From JANNFX01 sp031380225 (GTDB taxonomy: Bacteria; Pseudomonadota; Alphaproteobacteria; Rhizobiales; Hyphomicrobiaceae): a stretch of 5,707 bases of DNA. A program made the translations under genes and the position numbers. The notes under the pieces were generated by a model, which searched no databases, had not been told where the DNA came from, and saw nothing but the letters and a program-made list of their open reading frames with translations. The stretch is taken from positions 1 to 5,707 of the forward strand of contig JANNFX010000137.1 of assembly GCA_031380225.1 (NCBI GenBank), written 5' to 3'. Below, piece by piece: positions 1 to 5,044 of the stretch. Position 1 is the stretch's first letter, and each line of letters starts with the position of its first letter.

Positions 1-199
1 TCATGTACGACAGCACGGCTGCACCGGCATGCGCCCTCACCAGGGATTCTCCGGGCAAGTGCAGCAGGAAAGGACCCACGTCGACTATTCCCAGCGGCAG
101 CCACGCGGTAAAGATCAGCGCAGCCGCGAACGACATCGCCCCAATCGACCTGCGCAGTTTTTTCGGGCGGCTTGCCTCTCCGGTCGTGTGCGTTTTCAA
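1..199 (-). CDS. Small membrane protein, N-terminal part only (runs off the window)
   Basis: An open frame without stops runs from the end of the HiPIP gene to the window edge, giving about 66 codons. If it starts at the TTG at 199-197, which overlaps the HiPIP stop codon, the N-terminus is polar and basic (RPKKLRRS). A hydrophobic stretch follows (SFAAALIFTAWLPLGIVDVG), then a segment with LLHLPGE and LVRAHAGAAVLSYM that could begin a second helix. This is the normal layout for an inner-membrane protein with a cytoplasmic basic N-terminus. An ATG in the same frame at 136-134 is the alternative start. It would lose the basic tail, and neither start has a strong ribosome binding site. The gene would be translationally coupled to the HiPIP gene. 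I do not recognise the family. The His residues (HLPGE, RAHAG) could be heme or metal ligands, but that is speculation. Confidence 0.5.
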   Translation of the reverse strand, partial: MKTHTTGEASRPKKLRRSIGAMSFAAALIFTAWLPLGIVDVGPFLLHLPGESLVRAHAGAAVLSYM

Positions 200-507
200 A
201 CTTTCTTCACATAGGCCACGCACCACCCCTTCGCGTTAACTTGTTTGCCGCCGAGTGCGCCGCAGGGTGCCCAGGGATCAGTGGGCTTGCCTGCATAGAG
301 CGTGCAGTTGGCGCAGATGCTGCCCTTCACATACTGTCCATACTTCTTCATGTCGACCGTTGCCGCGTCATGCTTGTACCCCAATGCGACGGCTATGGCG
401 TCTCTTTCGTCGACACGCGCGGCCTGGGCGGACGCGGCTCTTCCGGTCAGAAGCACCACACTGGCGGCGGGCATCAAAGCGAGCAGGGATCTTCTTGATT
501 GGTTCAT
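196..507 (-). CDS. High-potential iron-sulfur protein (HiPIP), Tat-exported
   Basis: This encodes a 103-residue periplasmic electron carrier of the HiPIP family, holding one 4Fe-4S cluster that cycles between +2 and +3. The N-terminus SRRSLLALMPAASVVLL followed by AASAQA is a Tat-type signal peptide with likely cleavage near residue 28 or 29, as expected for a protein exported folded with its cluster. The mature part has the family pattern: LGYKHDAATVD (Tyr44 matches the conserved Tyr near the cluster), then C65-x2-C68-x13-C82-x13-C96, ending in the GWC-x-A-Y signature. All four ligands are present, so it should be functional. HiPIPs usually carry electrons from the bc1 complex to a reaction centre, oxidase or reductase; the partner here is not visible. 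There is no good Shine-Dalgarno before the ATG, only an A-rich stretch. It lies 110 bp downstream of the fasciclin gene and overlaps the next frame at its stop. Confidence 0.95.
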   Translation of the reverse strand: MNQSRRSLLALMPAASVVLLTGRAASAQAARVDERDAIAVALGYKHDAATVDMKKYGQYVKGSICANCTLYAGKPTDPWAPCGALGGKQVNAKGWCVAYVKKV

Positions 508-518
508 TGTTTTTTCGT

Positions 519-541
519 TTGTGTTGTCGATTGTGTTGTCG
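519..541. repeat. Tandem 11-bp direct repeat in the HiPIP leader
   Basis: TTGTGTTGTCG occurs at 519-529 and again at 531-541 on the plus strand, a 12-bp period. On the HiPIP coding strand the two CGACAACACAA copies sit 12 to 34 nt upstream of the ATG, in a leader poor in G and rich in A and C. They could be a regulator or RNA-binding site, or a replication slippage duplication. The function is unknown. Confidence 0.6.
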
Positions 542-571
542 GATAAATTTTTTACAAATGCTTCTGACTCA

Positions 572-610
572 CGGGAGGGGAAGGCTTACCGCGAAAAACG
601 TCCCCTCCCG
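572..610 (-). terminator. GC-rich 10-bp hairpin after the fasciclin gene
   Basis: CGGGAGGGGA (572-581) and TCCCCTCCCG (601-610) form a perfect 10-bp inverted repeat with a 19-nt loop. It starts 7 nt after the fasciclin TAA. Position and strength suit a transcription terminator or an mRNA-stabilising stem between the fasciclin and HiPIP genes. On the minus strand the stem is not followed directly by a T-run (TGAGTCAGAAGC comes first), so it is not a textbook intrinsic terminator and may allow read-through to HiPIP. Confidence 0.55.
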
Positions 611-617
611 GCCGTGT

Positions 618-1073
618 TTATTTTGGCGCGATCACCGTGTCGATTACATGGATCACGCCGTTGTCGGCGACGATATCGACGGCGGTGACTTTTGCGTCAT
701 TCACCTTGACACCTCCCGTGGTGGTCATGCTGATGGCGGAGCCCTGCACTGTCTTTACCATTCCGGCTTTCACATCTTTCGACATCACCAGACCCGGCAC
801 GACGTGATAGGTGAGGACCGCAGTGAGCTTGGCCTTGTCGGCAAGCAGCGCTTGCAGCTGGTCCGGGGGCACCTTCGCGAACGCTGCGTCGGTCGGTGCA
901 AACACGGTAAACGGCCCCTTACCCTTCAAGGTTTCGATCAGGCCGGCAGCTTTCAACGCCGTGGCGAGGGTGGTGAAAGTGCCTGCCGAAACGGCGGTGT
1001 CGACGATGTCTTTAGCAAAGGCATTTGTCGCGATAAGACTGGAAGCAACGACGCTGAGTAGAACTTTTTTCAT
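618..1073 (-). CDS. Exported fasciclin (FAS1) domain protein
   Basis: This is a 151-residue single FAS1-domain protein. The N-terminus MKKVLLSVVASSLIATNAFA is a clear Sec signal peptide with cleavage after AFA (residue 20), leaving a periplasmic or secreted domain. The two conserved FAS1 regions are present: GPFTVFAPTDAAFAKVP (residues 53-69, H1) and NGVIHVIDTVIAP (138-150, H2), with the central TYHVVPG (88-94). FAS1 domains mediate adhesion or protein contacts; the small bacterial versions are common but poorly understood and often stress-induced. The start is set at the ATG at 1073 because GAGGA lies 7 nt upstream and the signal peptide begins there; a TTG at 1094 in frame is less likely. 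It is transcribed away from the MerR regulator across a shared control region and precedes the HiPIP gene. Confidence 0.95.
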   Translation of the reverse strand: MKKVLLSVVASSLIATNAFAKDIVDTAVSAGTFTTLATALKAAGLIETLKGKGPFTVFAPTDAAFAKVPPDQLQALLADKAKLTAVLTYHVVPGLVMSKDVKAGMVKTVQGSAISMTTTGGVKVNDAKVTAVDIVADNGVIHVIDTVIAPK

Positions 1074-1152
1074 TTCAGATTCCTCTAGATTCAATTAGTT
1101 AAAAGTGTTTTTTGCTGGTTTGGATTTGATGCTTGCTTTTACTTCAGGCCGG

Positions 1153-1158
1153 AATATA
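1153..1158 (-). promoter_or_regulatory. Candidate -10 element for the fasciclin gene
   Basis: On the minus strand this reads TATATT, one base away from TATAAT. With a 17-bp spacer the -35 position (1176-1181) falls inside the left arm of the inverted repeat, reading ATACAA, which is a poor -35. A weak -35 overlapped by an operator would fit a promoter that needs an activator or is blocked by a repressor. This is a prediction only. Confidence 0.3.
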
Positions 1159-1172
1159 CTTGGTATTGTTTG

Positions 1173-1196
1173 TATTTGTATCGATAAATACAAATA
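1173..1196. promoter_or_regulatory. Putative operator: 9-bp perfect inverted repeat
   Basis: TATTTGTAT (1173-1181) is mirrored by ATACAAATA (1188-1196) around a 6-bp centre. A further TTTGTA at 1169-1174 directly precedes the left arm copy at 1175-1180, giving three half-site-like units. The site lies in the gap between the fasciclin gene and the MerR-family regulator. MerR-type dimers bind such AT-rich palindromes, so binding by the adjacent regulator is the simplest reading. Confidence 0.6.
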
Positions 1197-1202
1197 ACAC
1201 CG

Positions 1203-1231
1203 TTTCAATACCGTTTCATCTAAGCTATAAT
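1203..1231 (+). promoter_or_regulatory. Candidate promoter of the MerR-family regulator gene
   Basis: A perfect TATAAT lies at 1226-1231. Seventeen bp upstream is TTTCAA (1203-1208), a weak -35. CGTTTCA occurs twice, at 1201-1207 and 1212-1218, 11 bp apart (one helical turn). CCGTTT (1211-1216) and AAACGG (1241-1246) form an inverted pair flanking the -10. The predicted transcript would start near 1238 and give a leader of about 60 nt before the ATG at 1296. These repeats could be operators for autoregulation. Confidence 0.45.
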
Positions 1232-1295
1232 TTGAAAACTAAACGGAATAAGTACACATTTTCAGAACTTGGAGATCGAACATGCAGGCAAGCCT

Positions 1296-2294
1296 ATGAG
1301 CAGCGGGAGCCAGACTACGGGCGTATACCGAAGCGGAGTCGCCGCGCGGCTCTCCGGGGTTCCCGTCGACACCTTGCGAATCTGGGAGCGCCGCTACGCA
1401 GTGATCGGCCCGCCGTTGAGCGCAGGCCGGCAACGTCTCTACTCTCTGGCGGACATTCGGCGGCTGTCAGTGATCAAAAAACTGGTGGACATGGGTCATC
1501 CGATTGGCACCATCGCCTCACTCGGTATTGACGCGCTCCTGGCGATGCAGACCGCGACGTGGTCGTTACGCGACACTTCACCCGGTAGCGCCGTCCTCGC
1601 GCAACGCCGTGAGACCACGGTCGCGTTGGTCGGCCGTCTGTTGATGGGTGAGCAATTCATCAAGGCCCTCTCGGGTGGCGCACTCAAGGTTACGGGGCGC
1701 TGCGCCGATCTGGCGCAGGCAGACGTCGCACTGAAGGACGTCCGTGCGGATATCGCAATCATCGATTTGCCCAGCATGAGCGATGCCGATGTGGGGCGGG
1801 TGACATCGATCAAGGCCGCCTGTGGGGCGGAAACTGCAATCGTTCTGTATCGCTTCGCGCCCAGTGCTCTGGTCAGACGGATGCGCATGGCCGGGCACGC
1901 GGTAGCGCGGGCGACAACCGATCCCGCAGAGATCGAGGCGATCTGCCTCAGCCTCCTTGGTCAACCTCGTTTCGAGACGGGCGAACGCCCGCGCTTGCAG
2001 GATACTGCCCAGCCACGTCCGCCAAGGTTCGACGAACAATTCCTCGGTGAACTCGCCAGCGCATCCCGTACCATTGAGTGCGAGTGCCCGAAGCATATTG
2101 TCGAACTGGTGTTGAGTTTGGGCGGGTTCGAGCGCTACAGCGCGCAATGCGCGAACCGCGGCCCCGCCGATATGGTCCTGCACCGCGAACTTCAGCGCGC
2201 TGCCGGATTGGCGCGATCCATCATGGAGCAGGCTCTGGAGCGGGTGGCGATCGCCGAGGGTATCGAATTGCCTGCGCCGGCGGCGAACCAGTGA
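1296..2294 (+). CDS. MerR-family transcription regulator, LitR/CarH-like, with Cys/His-rich C-terminal domain
   Basis: This is a 332-residue DNA-binding regulator. Residues 11-75 form a MerR winged helix-turn-helix (YRSGVAARLSGVPVDTLRIWERRY, then RLYS, DIRRL and IKKLVDMGHPIGTIA). Residues about 105-225 look like a Rossmann-type sensor domain placed as in LitR/CarH proteins (TVALVGRLL, ADIAIIDLPSMSD, AIVLYRFAP). The DxHxxG and WxxxEH-type cobalamin-ligand motifs are not seen, so B12 is probably not its chromophore. The last ~80 residues form a separate conserved helical domain with C262-x-C264-P-K-H267 and C285, possibly a metal or redox site. The ATG at 1296 is preferred (AGG 7 nt upstream, HTH starts ten residues later) over the TTG at 1269. 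It overlaps DUF3429 by 4 bp. Relatives control light or photo-oxidative stress genes; control of the divergent fasciclin gene is inferred. Confidence 0.88.
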   Translation: MSSGSQTTGVYRSGVAARLSGVPVDTLRIWERRYAVIGPPLSAGRQRLYSLADIRRLSVIKKLVDMGHPIGTIASLGIDALLAMQTATWSLRDTSPGSAVLAQRRETTVALVGRLLMGEQFIKALSGGALKVTGRCADLAQADVALKDVRADIAIIDLPSMSDADVGRVTSIKAACGAETAIVLYRFAPSALVRRMRMAGHAVARATTDPAEIEAICLSLLGQPRFETGERPRLQDTAQPRPPRFDEQFLGELASASRTIECECPKHIVELVLSLGGFERYSAQCANRGPADMVLHRELQRAAGLARSIMEQALERVAIAEGIELPAPAANQ

Positions 2295-2749
2295 GAACTG
2301 TCGTGGCCCCGATTTTTTCTGCGCCCGCACCCGTCCTTGCATTTGGACTCGGCGGACTCATACCCTTCGTCGGACTTACCGCCTTGGGCATGTTGGTGCC
2401 TGGGGCTTTGCACCTTTTCTGGCTTACGACGCTGACGCATTACGGAGCAGTCATCCTTGCCTTCGTCGGCGCGTTGCAATGGGGCTACGCCGTCACAGGT
2501 CAGGTTGCAGGCACACAGGCGTGGATCCGCTACGGGTGGAGTGTGCTGCCCGCCCTCATCGGATGCCTGTCGCTACAGTTTTCTGTCTGGTCCGGGTTAC
2601 GGTTACAGGCGGGCGCGCTGATCTTGAGCATCGTGGTTGATCGCGCTTTCGCCGCCAGGTCCGCTGCGCCCACATGGCTGATGCCTGTCCGCTACCTTCT
2701 AACTACCGTGGCGGCAACTTGCCTCTTGGTTGCCAGCTTCCCGCGGTGA
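2291..2749 (+). CDS. DUF3429 family inner-membrane protein
   Basis: This is a 152-residue, very hydrophobic protein with about five predicted membrane helices (roughly residues 13-38, 45-68, 80-98, 105-120 and 132-150). The conserved segment of the DUF3429 family is clear: a Tyr-Gly-Ala-Val-Ile-Leu-Ala-Phe-Val-Gly-Ala-Leu-Gln-Trp-Gly run at 51-65, followed by RYGWSVLPALIG at 80-91. The biochemical function of this family is not established; members often sit near MerR/LitR or oxidative-stress loci. The start is the GTG at 2291, which shares GTGA with the stop of the regulator gene, the typical geometry for translational coupling in a two-gene operon. Its TGA at 2747-2749 lies at the outer edge of the group II intron-like hairpin, so the original C-terminus may have been slightly altered by that insertion, although the length is normal for the family. 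Confidence 0.88.
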   Translation: MRTVVAPIFSAPAPVLAFGLGGLIPFVGLTALGMLVPGALHLFWLTTLTHYGAVILAFVGALQWGYAVTGQVAGTQAWIRYGWSVLPALIGCLSLQFSVWSGLRLQAGALILSIVVDRAFAARSAAPTWLMPVRYLLTTVAATCLLVASFPR

Positions 2750-2834
2750 GGGTAGTGCAGAACGCAGGCGCCCACCTGCCCTCCCTCATCAAACCGTGCT
2801 GGCAGTTTTCCCGCACACGACTTTCCGATGTTCT
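2747..2834 (-). mobile_element. Remnant of the 3' end of a group II intron (domains V and VI)
   Basis: On the minus strand, 2823-2791 folds like domain V. AAGTCGTG (2823-2816) pairs with CACGGTTT (2798-2791), then come TGCGG, a GAAAA loop, CTGCC and a two-base AG bulge on the 3' side. Bacterial group II introns typically have GAGCCGTG and CCGCA in these places, and continue as here with GATGAGGGAGGGCAGG. Next comes a domain VI-like hairpin: outer CCCTCA/TGAGGG (2783-2788 with 2747-2752) and inner GCAGG/CCTGC (2764-2768 with 2775-2779, read on the plus strand), with an 11-nt internal loop that could hold the branch-point A. Two changes look like decay: the catalytic AGC has become AGT, and the last upper-stem pair is mismatched. 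No reverse transcriptase is present and the upstream boundary is unclear (perhaps near 2870). The identification rests on remembered consensus and visible folding, not a search. It may also stop transcription between the convergent genes. Confidence 0.6.
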
Positions 2835-3038
2835 TCACGTCAAGGCACGCGCCGATTTCCAGACTGGCTGCTGCTTCATCCAGTTCGCGACTGCTTGCCA
2901 CATTTTCAACAGGGCCGGGAGATCTTCCGCTGTGACTTGGAAGACCGTCACCAAGACAACCGGTGAGATGTCGTTCTTAACCGGCTGAAAGATTGGAGTG
3001 TCTTGGTCTAGTGGTTTTTGCTGAAGCTTGCAATACAT
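2835..3038 (-). pseudogene. Truncated antibiotic biosynthesis monooxygenase (ABM)-like protein
   Basis: A 67-codon frame resembles the first half of an ABM-domain (ferredoxin-like fold) protein: FQPVKNDISPVVLVTVFQVT, then EDLPALLKMWQAVANWMKQQP, which matches the usual first beta strand and long helix ending in a 'MKxQPG' turn. Complete ABM proteins have about 100 residues; here the second half is missing and the frame ends in TGA at 2835. The last residues (VWKSARALT) already lie where the intron-like sequence seems to begin. The most likely history is interruption by a group II intron followed by deletion of the rest. ABM proteins are small oxygenases or heme/quinone-modifying enzymes without cofactors; this one is probably inactive. 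It is the last gene of the minus-strand operon, 33 nt after the SnoaL-like gene. AAGG abuts the ATG directly, so the start is uncertain. Confidence 0.55.
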
Positions 3039-3071
3039 CCTTGGTTGGGGTGCTCGTGGTCGAAAAAGAGG

Positions 3072-3551
3072 CTACATGCGCGGCGTAATATTTGAGCCAG
3101 GCGGGCGACGACGGCAGGACGATACTGCCACGGAACGTAGCTTGGCAGCCGATGCAAGCAGATGTTGGGATACACCAAAAAAATATTCGCTGTGCCGCGT
3201 GCTAACGACCTGGTCATTCCGGAGGTAGTGAAACTCCGTGGTCATAAGTTCGACGGATGCTCCTACGACTGAAAGGCCAAGGAACGGCCCCCTCTGAATT
3301 CCACGAAGCGCGCATCTGCACGCCACAACATCCGGCCCGCATTCGTAGATTTCTTCGACTGAATAGACGAGTTCTGACAGCACAGACCGCAGATACGCGA
3401 CGGTGCCCTTCTGGCCTTCTCGTCCACCTGGATTCCCTGGTACGGCTGGTAGAGGTTGCCAATCGGTGGCAAGAATCTGATCGAATTCAGAAACCTCTCC
3501 AGTTGTGAAGACCTCATAAAACTTACGAACTGCGGCGACTTGCATGGACAT
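3072..3551 (-). CDS. SnoaL-like (NTF2-fold) ester cyclase/polyketide cyclase family protein
   Basis: This is a 159-residue protein of the SnoaL-like family, a cone-shaped alpha+beta barrel that binds small hydrophobic molecules. Family landmarks are visible in order: VRKFYEVFTTGEVSEFDQIL (8-27), ATDWQPLPAVPG with GGREG (28-46), YLRSVLSELVYSVEEI (53-68), VACRCALRGIQRGPFLGL (76-93), then TTEFHYLRNDQVVSTRHSEYFF (104-125). His108 and His120 are at positions where the family often has pocket His/Asp residues. Family members include polyketide cyclases and many uncharacterised proteins, so the reaction is open. The start at 3551 is supported by AGAGGAG 7 nt upstream; the longer upstream frame lacks such a signal. 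The last ~27 residues (from ASAAKLRS) are a basic tail beyond the usual end of the fold. It lies 44 nt after the preceding membrane protein gene in the same operon. Confidence 0.85.
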   Translation of the reverse strand: MSMQVAAVRKFYEVFTTGEVSEFDQILATDWQPLPAVPGNPGGREGQKGTVAYLRSVLSELVYSVEEIYECGPDVVACRCALRGIQRGPFLGLSVVGASVELMTTEFHYLRNDQVVSTRHSEYFFGVSQHLLASAAKLRSVAVSSCRRRPPGSNITPRM

Positions 3552-3595
3552 GATTCGGCTCCTCTGGTAGTGGAAAAGTGTGGTTCTGACACCCC

Positions 3596-4066
3596 TTATT
3601 TCGGCACGGCGGGAGCACCGTTTCGATACAGCCAATAGCCGATCAGCGCGATGACGAGCGTCGCGCTGCCGATCAACACGTTGAAATACACTCGCAACCC
3701 ACCGACCATGAATGACACCTTGTCCATCTCCTCAAGATTGGCCGACAGGCTGGCCATCGGGAACAAAGTGGTGACGTAGTAGAACGGCGTCCAGAATCCA
3801 ACCACCAGCAGTGTCGCGACCTTCACTCCGACAAGCGGTTCGCTCGACTTGCGCCACAGCAACCACAGGCTAACCACCGCCATCCAGTCCAGCAGCAGGA
3901 ACATCACGATGTCGTGAAAGATCGCGTGCGGATTCCAGTCATGATTGAAGACATGGCCGGTGTCTCCCGGCAGCAAGTCAACAATGGTGGACACAATGGC
4001 TGACAGGGCCACAGCTGCGGAAATCAATACCTTGCCGGTCGTTTGCTTATTCATTTGTTTATTCAT
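3596..4066 (-). CDS. Small four-helix inner-membrane protein (DUF6640-like)
   Basis: This is a 156-residue integral membrane protein with four predicted helices, at about residues 12-32, 49-71, 81-104 and 126-147. Between the first two is a polar conserved-looking loop, HVFNHDWNPHAIFHD (38-52), rich in His and Asp. I associate this pattern with a family of unknown function (DUF6640), from memory rather than a search. No enzymatic motif is recognised; the His/Asp loop could bind a metal or a cofactor. It begins with an ATGA overlap with the stop of the hydrolase gene, so translation is probably coupled. The first codons are a 12-bp tandem duplication that creates a second in-frame ATG at 4054, so the true N-terminus could be four residues shorter. 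It is the third of five genes in the minus-strand operon. Confidence 0.75.
   Translation of the reverse strand: MNKQMNKQTTGKVLISAAVALSAIVSTIVDLLPGDTGHVFNHDWNPHAIFHDIVMFLLLDWMAVVSLWLLWRKSSEPLVGVKVATLLVVGFWTPFYYVTTLFPMASLSANLEEMDKVSFMVGGLRVYFNVLIGSATLVIALIGYWLYRNGAPAVPK
4043..4066 (-). repeat. 12-bp tandem duplication covering the start codon of the membrane protein gene
   Basis: On the coding strand ATGAATAAACAA (4066-4055) is followed at once by ATGAATAAGCAA (4054-4043), differing at one base. It gives the protein start MNKQMNKQ and two in-frame ATG codons. Only the first overlaps the upstream stop codon. Confidence 0.85.
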
Positions 4067-4980
4067 TTCATGTAGAGGTTAAACCAGTCGAGCATGGGTT
4101 GCGGATTTTTGGCGAAGTAGTTGTAGCCATCGAAGCGGCGCGTGGTGCCTTCGATCCAGAAAAGCTTTTTGTCCGTGACGGGGATGCGGTCGAAAATTTC
4201 CTGCACGTCGCTGGGGCGGGTCATCACGTCGTCGCGCACCTGGGTGATGAAGGTGGGCACAAGCACATCCTTGGCATACTCCAGCGGGCTCATTTCATTG
4301 ATGGTGAACCCAGTGATCTTGCGCAGGCCTAGCTCAAAATCGGCCAGGTGGTCGGACAAGCCCAGGTTGGCCAACGTGCGCTCAAAGAAGGCCGCCATGG
4401 AAATAGGCTGCGGATTCACCATGCACCGGATGTCCTTGAAGTAATCGGGGTGCTTGGACATGGCGATCATGGTGGAGTTACCACCGACGCAGCGACTGTA
4501 GAGTCCCTTGGTCATGCCGCTCAAGTCCTGGCGGCTTTGCACAAACTGCAGCGAGCCGATGACGTCGCAGTATTCCAGCAAGCCATTGCCGCAGATACCG
4601 CCATTGGCGCTGGCACTGCGACCGAAATTACGCAGGTCGTAGCACAGCACGTTGTATCCTGCGTTGTGCAGGTTCACGTAGTCCGGCATGAAGTTGCACT
4701 CGAAGTCGTTGCCGGCCGCACCGAACAGACTCTTCCACGGATCCAGATGACCCGGGAAACCGCTCCGACTGAACCACAGGGGATGATTGCAGATCACCAG
4801 TGTGTTCGACTCGGCCGGAAAAAACCAACCTTCCAGCCGGTAGCCGTCCATGGACGGAAAGAACACCTCTTCATACTTCAGCCCAACTTCCTCCGGTCGG
4901 TGCATGAGCGGGGAGCGAATGGGAAGGCCGAGCATGTTACTCAGGCGGTCAACGAGTTGCTGAATCTGAGGTTCGGTCAT
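4063..4980 (-). CDS. Alpha/beta hydrolase-fold protein with Cys in the nucleophile elbow
   Basis: This is a 305-residue cytoplasmic alpha/beta hydrolase-fold protein; no signal peptide is seen. The early strands and oxyanion region are visible (YRLEGWFFPAES at 47-58, then LVICNHPLWFSRSG at 61-74), followed by GYNVLCYDLRNFGRS (108-122). The nucleophile elbow reads S162-R-C164-V-G166-G, with Cys where most esterases have Ser, as in dienelactone hydrolases. The acid residue is likely D250 or D251 (VRDDVMTRPSD). The expected C-terminal catalytic His is missing: the segment there is WIEGTTRRFDGYNYF (275-289), with no His to the end. The reaction is therefore uncertain and the protein may be non-hydrolytic or use an unusual mechanism. 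The start at 4980 has AGAGA a few nt upstream; an in-frame ATG at 4995 is the alternative. It follows the MDR enzyme gene by 64 nt and overlaps the next gene by ATGA. Confidence 0.85.
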   Translation of the reverse strand: MTEPQIQQLVDRLSNMLGLPIRSPLMHRPEEVGLKYEEVFFPSMDGYRLEGWFFPAESNTLVICNHPLWFSRSGFPGHLDPWKSLFGAAGNDFECNFMPDYVNLHNAGYNVLCYDLRNFGRSASANGGICGNGLLEYCDVIGSLQFVQSRQDLSGMTKGLYSRCVGGNSTMIAMSKHPDYFKDIRCMVNPQPISMAAFFERTLANLGLSDHLADFELGLRKITGFTINEMSPLEYAKDVLVPTFITQVRDDVMTRPSDVQEIFDRIPVTDKKLFWIEGTTRRFDGYNYFAKNPQPMLDWFNLYMK

Positions 4981-5044
4981 TGGGGTCTCTTTCATTTGGG
5001 TTGAGCGGGTGCGCGATGAGCAGATGTGCGGCGCGCCGTCAGCA

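Noticed and set aside
572..610. The GC-rich inverted repeat as a terminal repeat of an insertion sequence
   Set aside because: The arms are only 19 nt apart, with no transposase and no target duplication; a transcript hairpin is the simpler explanation.
255..1061. Long open frame of 268 codons on the plus strand opposite the HiPIP and fasciclin genes
   Set aside because: Its translation is rich in Arg, His and Cys without any family pattern, and it lies antisense to two genes with clear signal peptides and conserved motifs. It is a by-product of GC-rich codon usage.
1269..1295. TTG start at 1269 for the MerR regulator
   Set aside because: It adds only nine residues before an ATG that has a better-placed AGG, and the HTH starts soon after the ATG.
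1578..2342. 254-codon frame on the minus strand opposite the MerR regulator
   Set aside because: No recognisable domain; the plus-strand frame carries a clear MerR HTH and is coupled to DUF3429.
2674..2988. Plus-strand frame of 104 codons across the DUF3429 end and intron-like region
   Set aside because: It begins inside DUF3429 in another frame and reads the complement of the intron remnant and the ABM-like gene; no protein-like features.
3177..3183. Run of seven A (T on the coding strand) near the end of the SnoaL-like gene as a possible frameshift
   Set aside because: The frame reads sensibly through it (SEYFFGVSQHLL), as expected for the family. The long basic tail afterwards is odd but does not require a frameshift.
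4348..5004. 218-codon frame on the plus strand opposite the hydrolase
   Set aside because: Low-complexity His/Val/Ala-rich translation and no start signal; the minus strand encodes the hydrolase fold.
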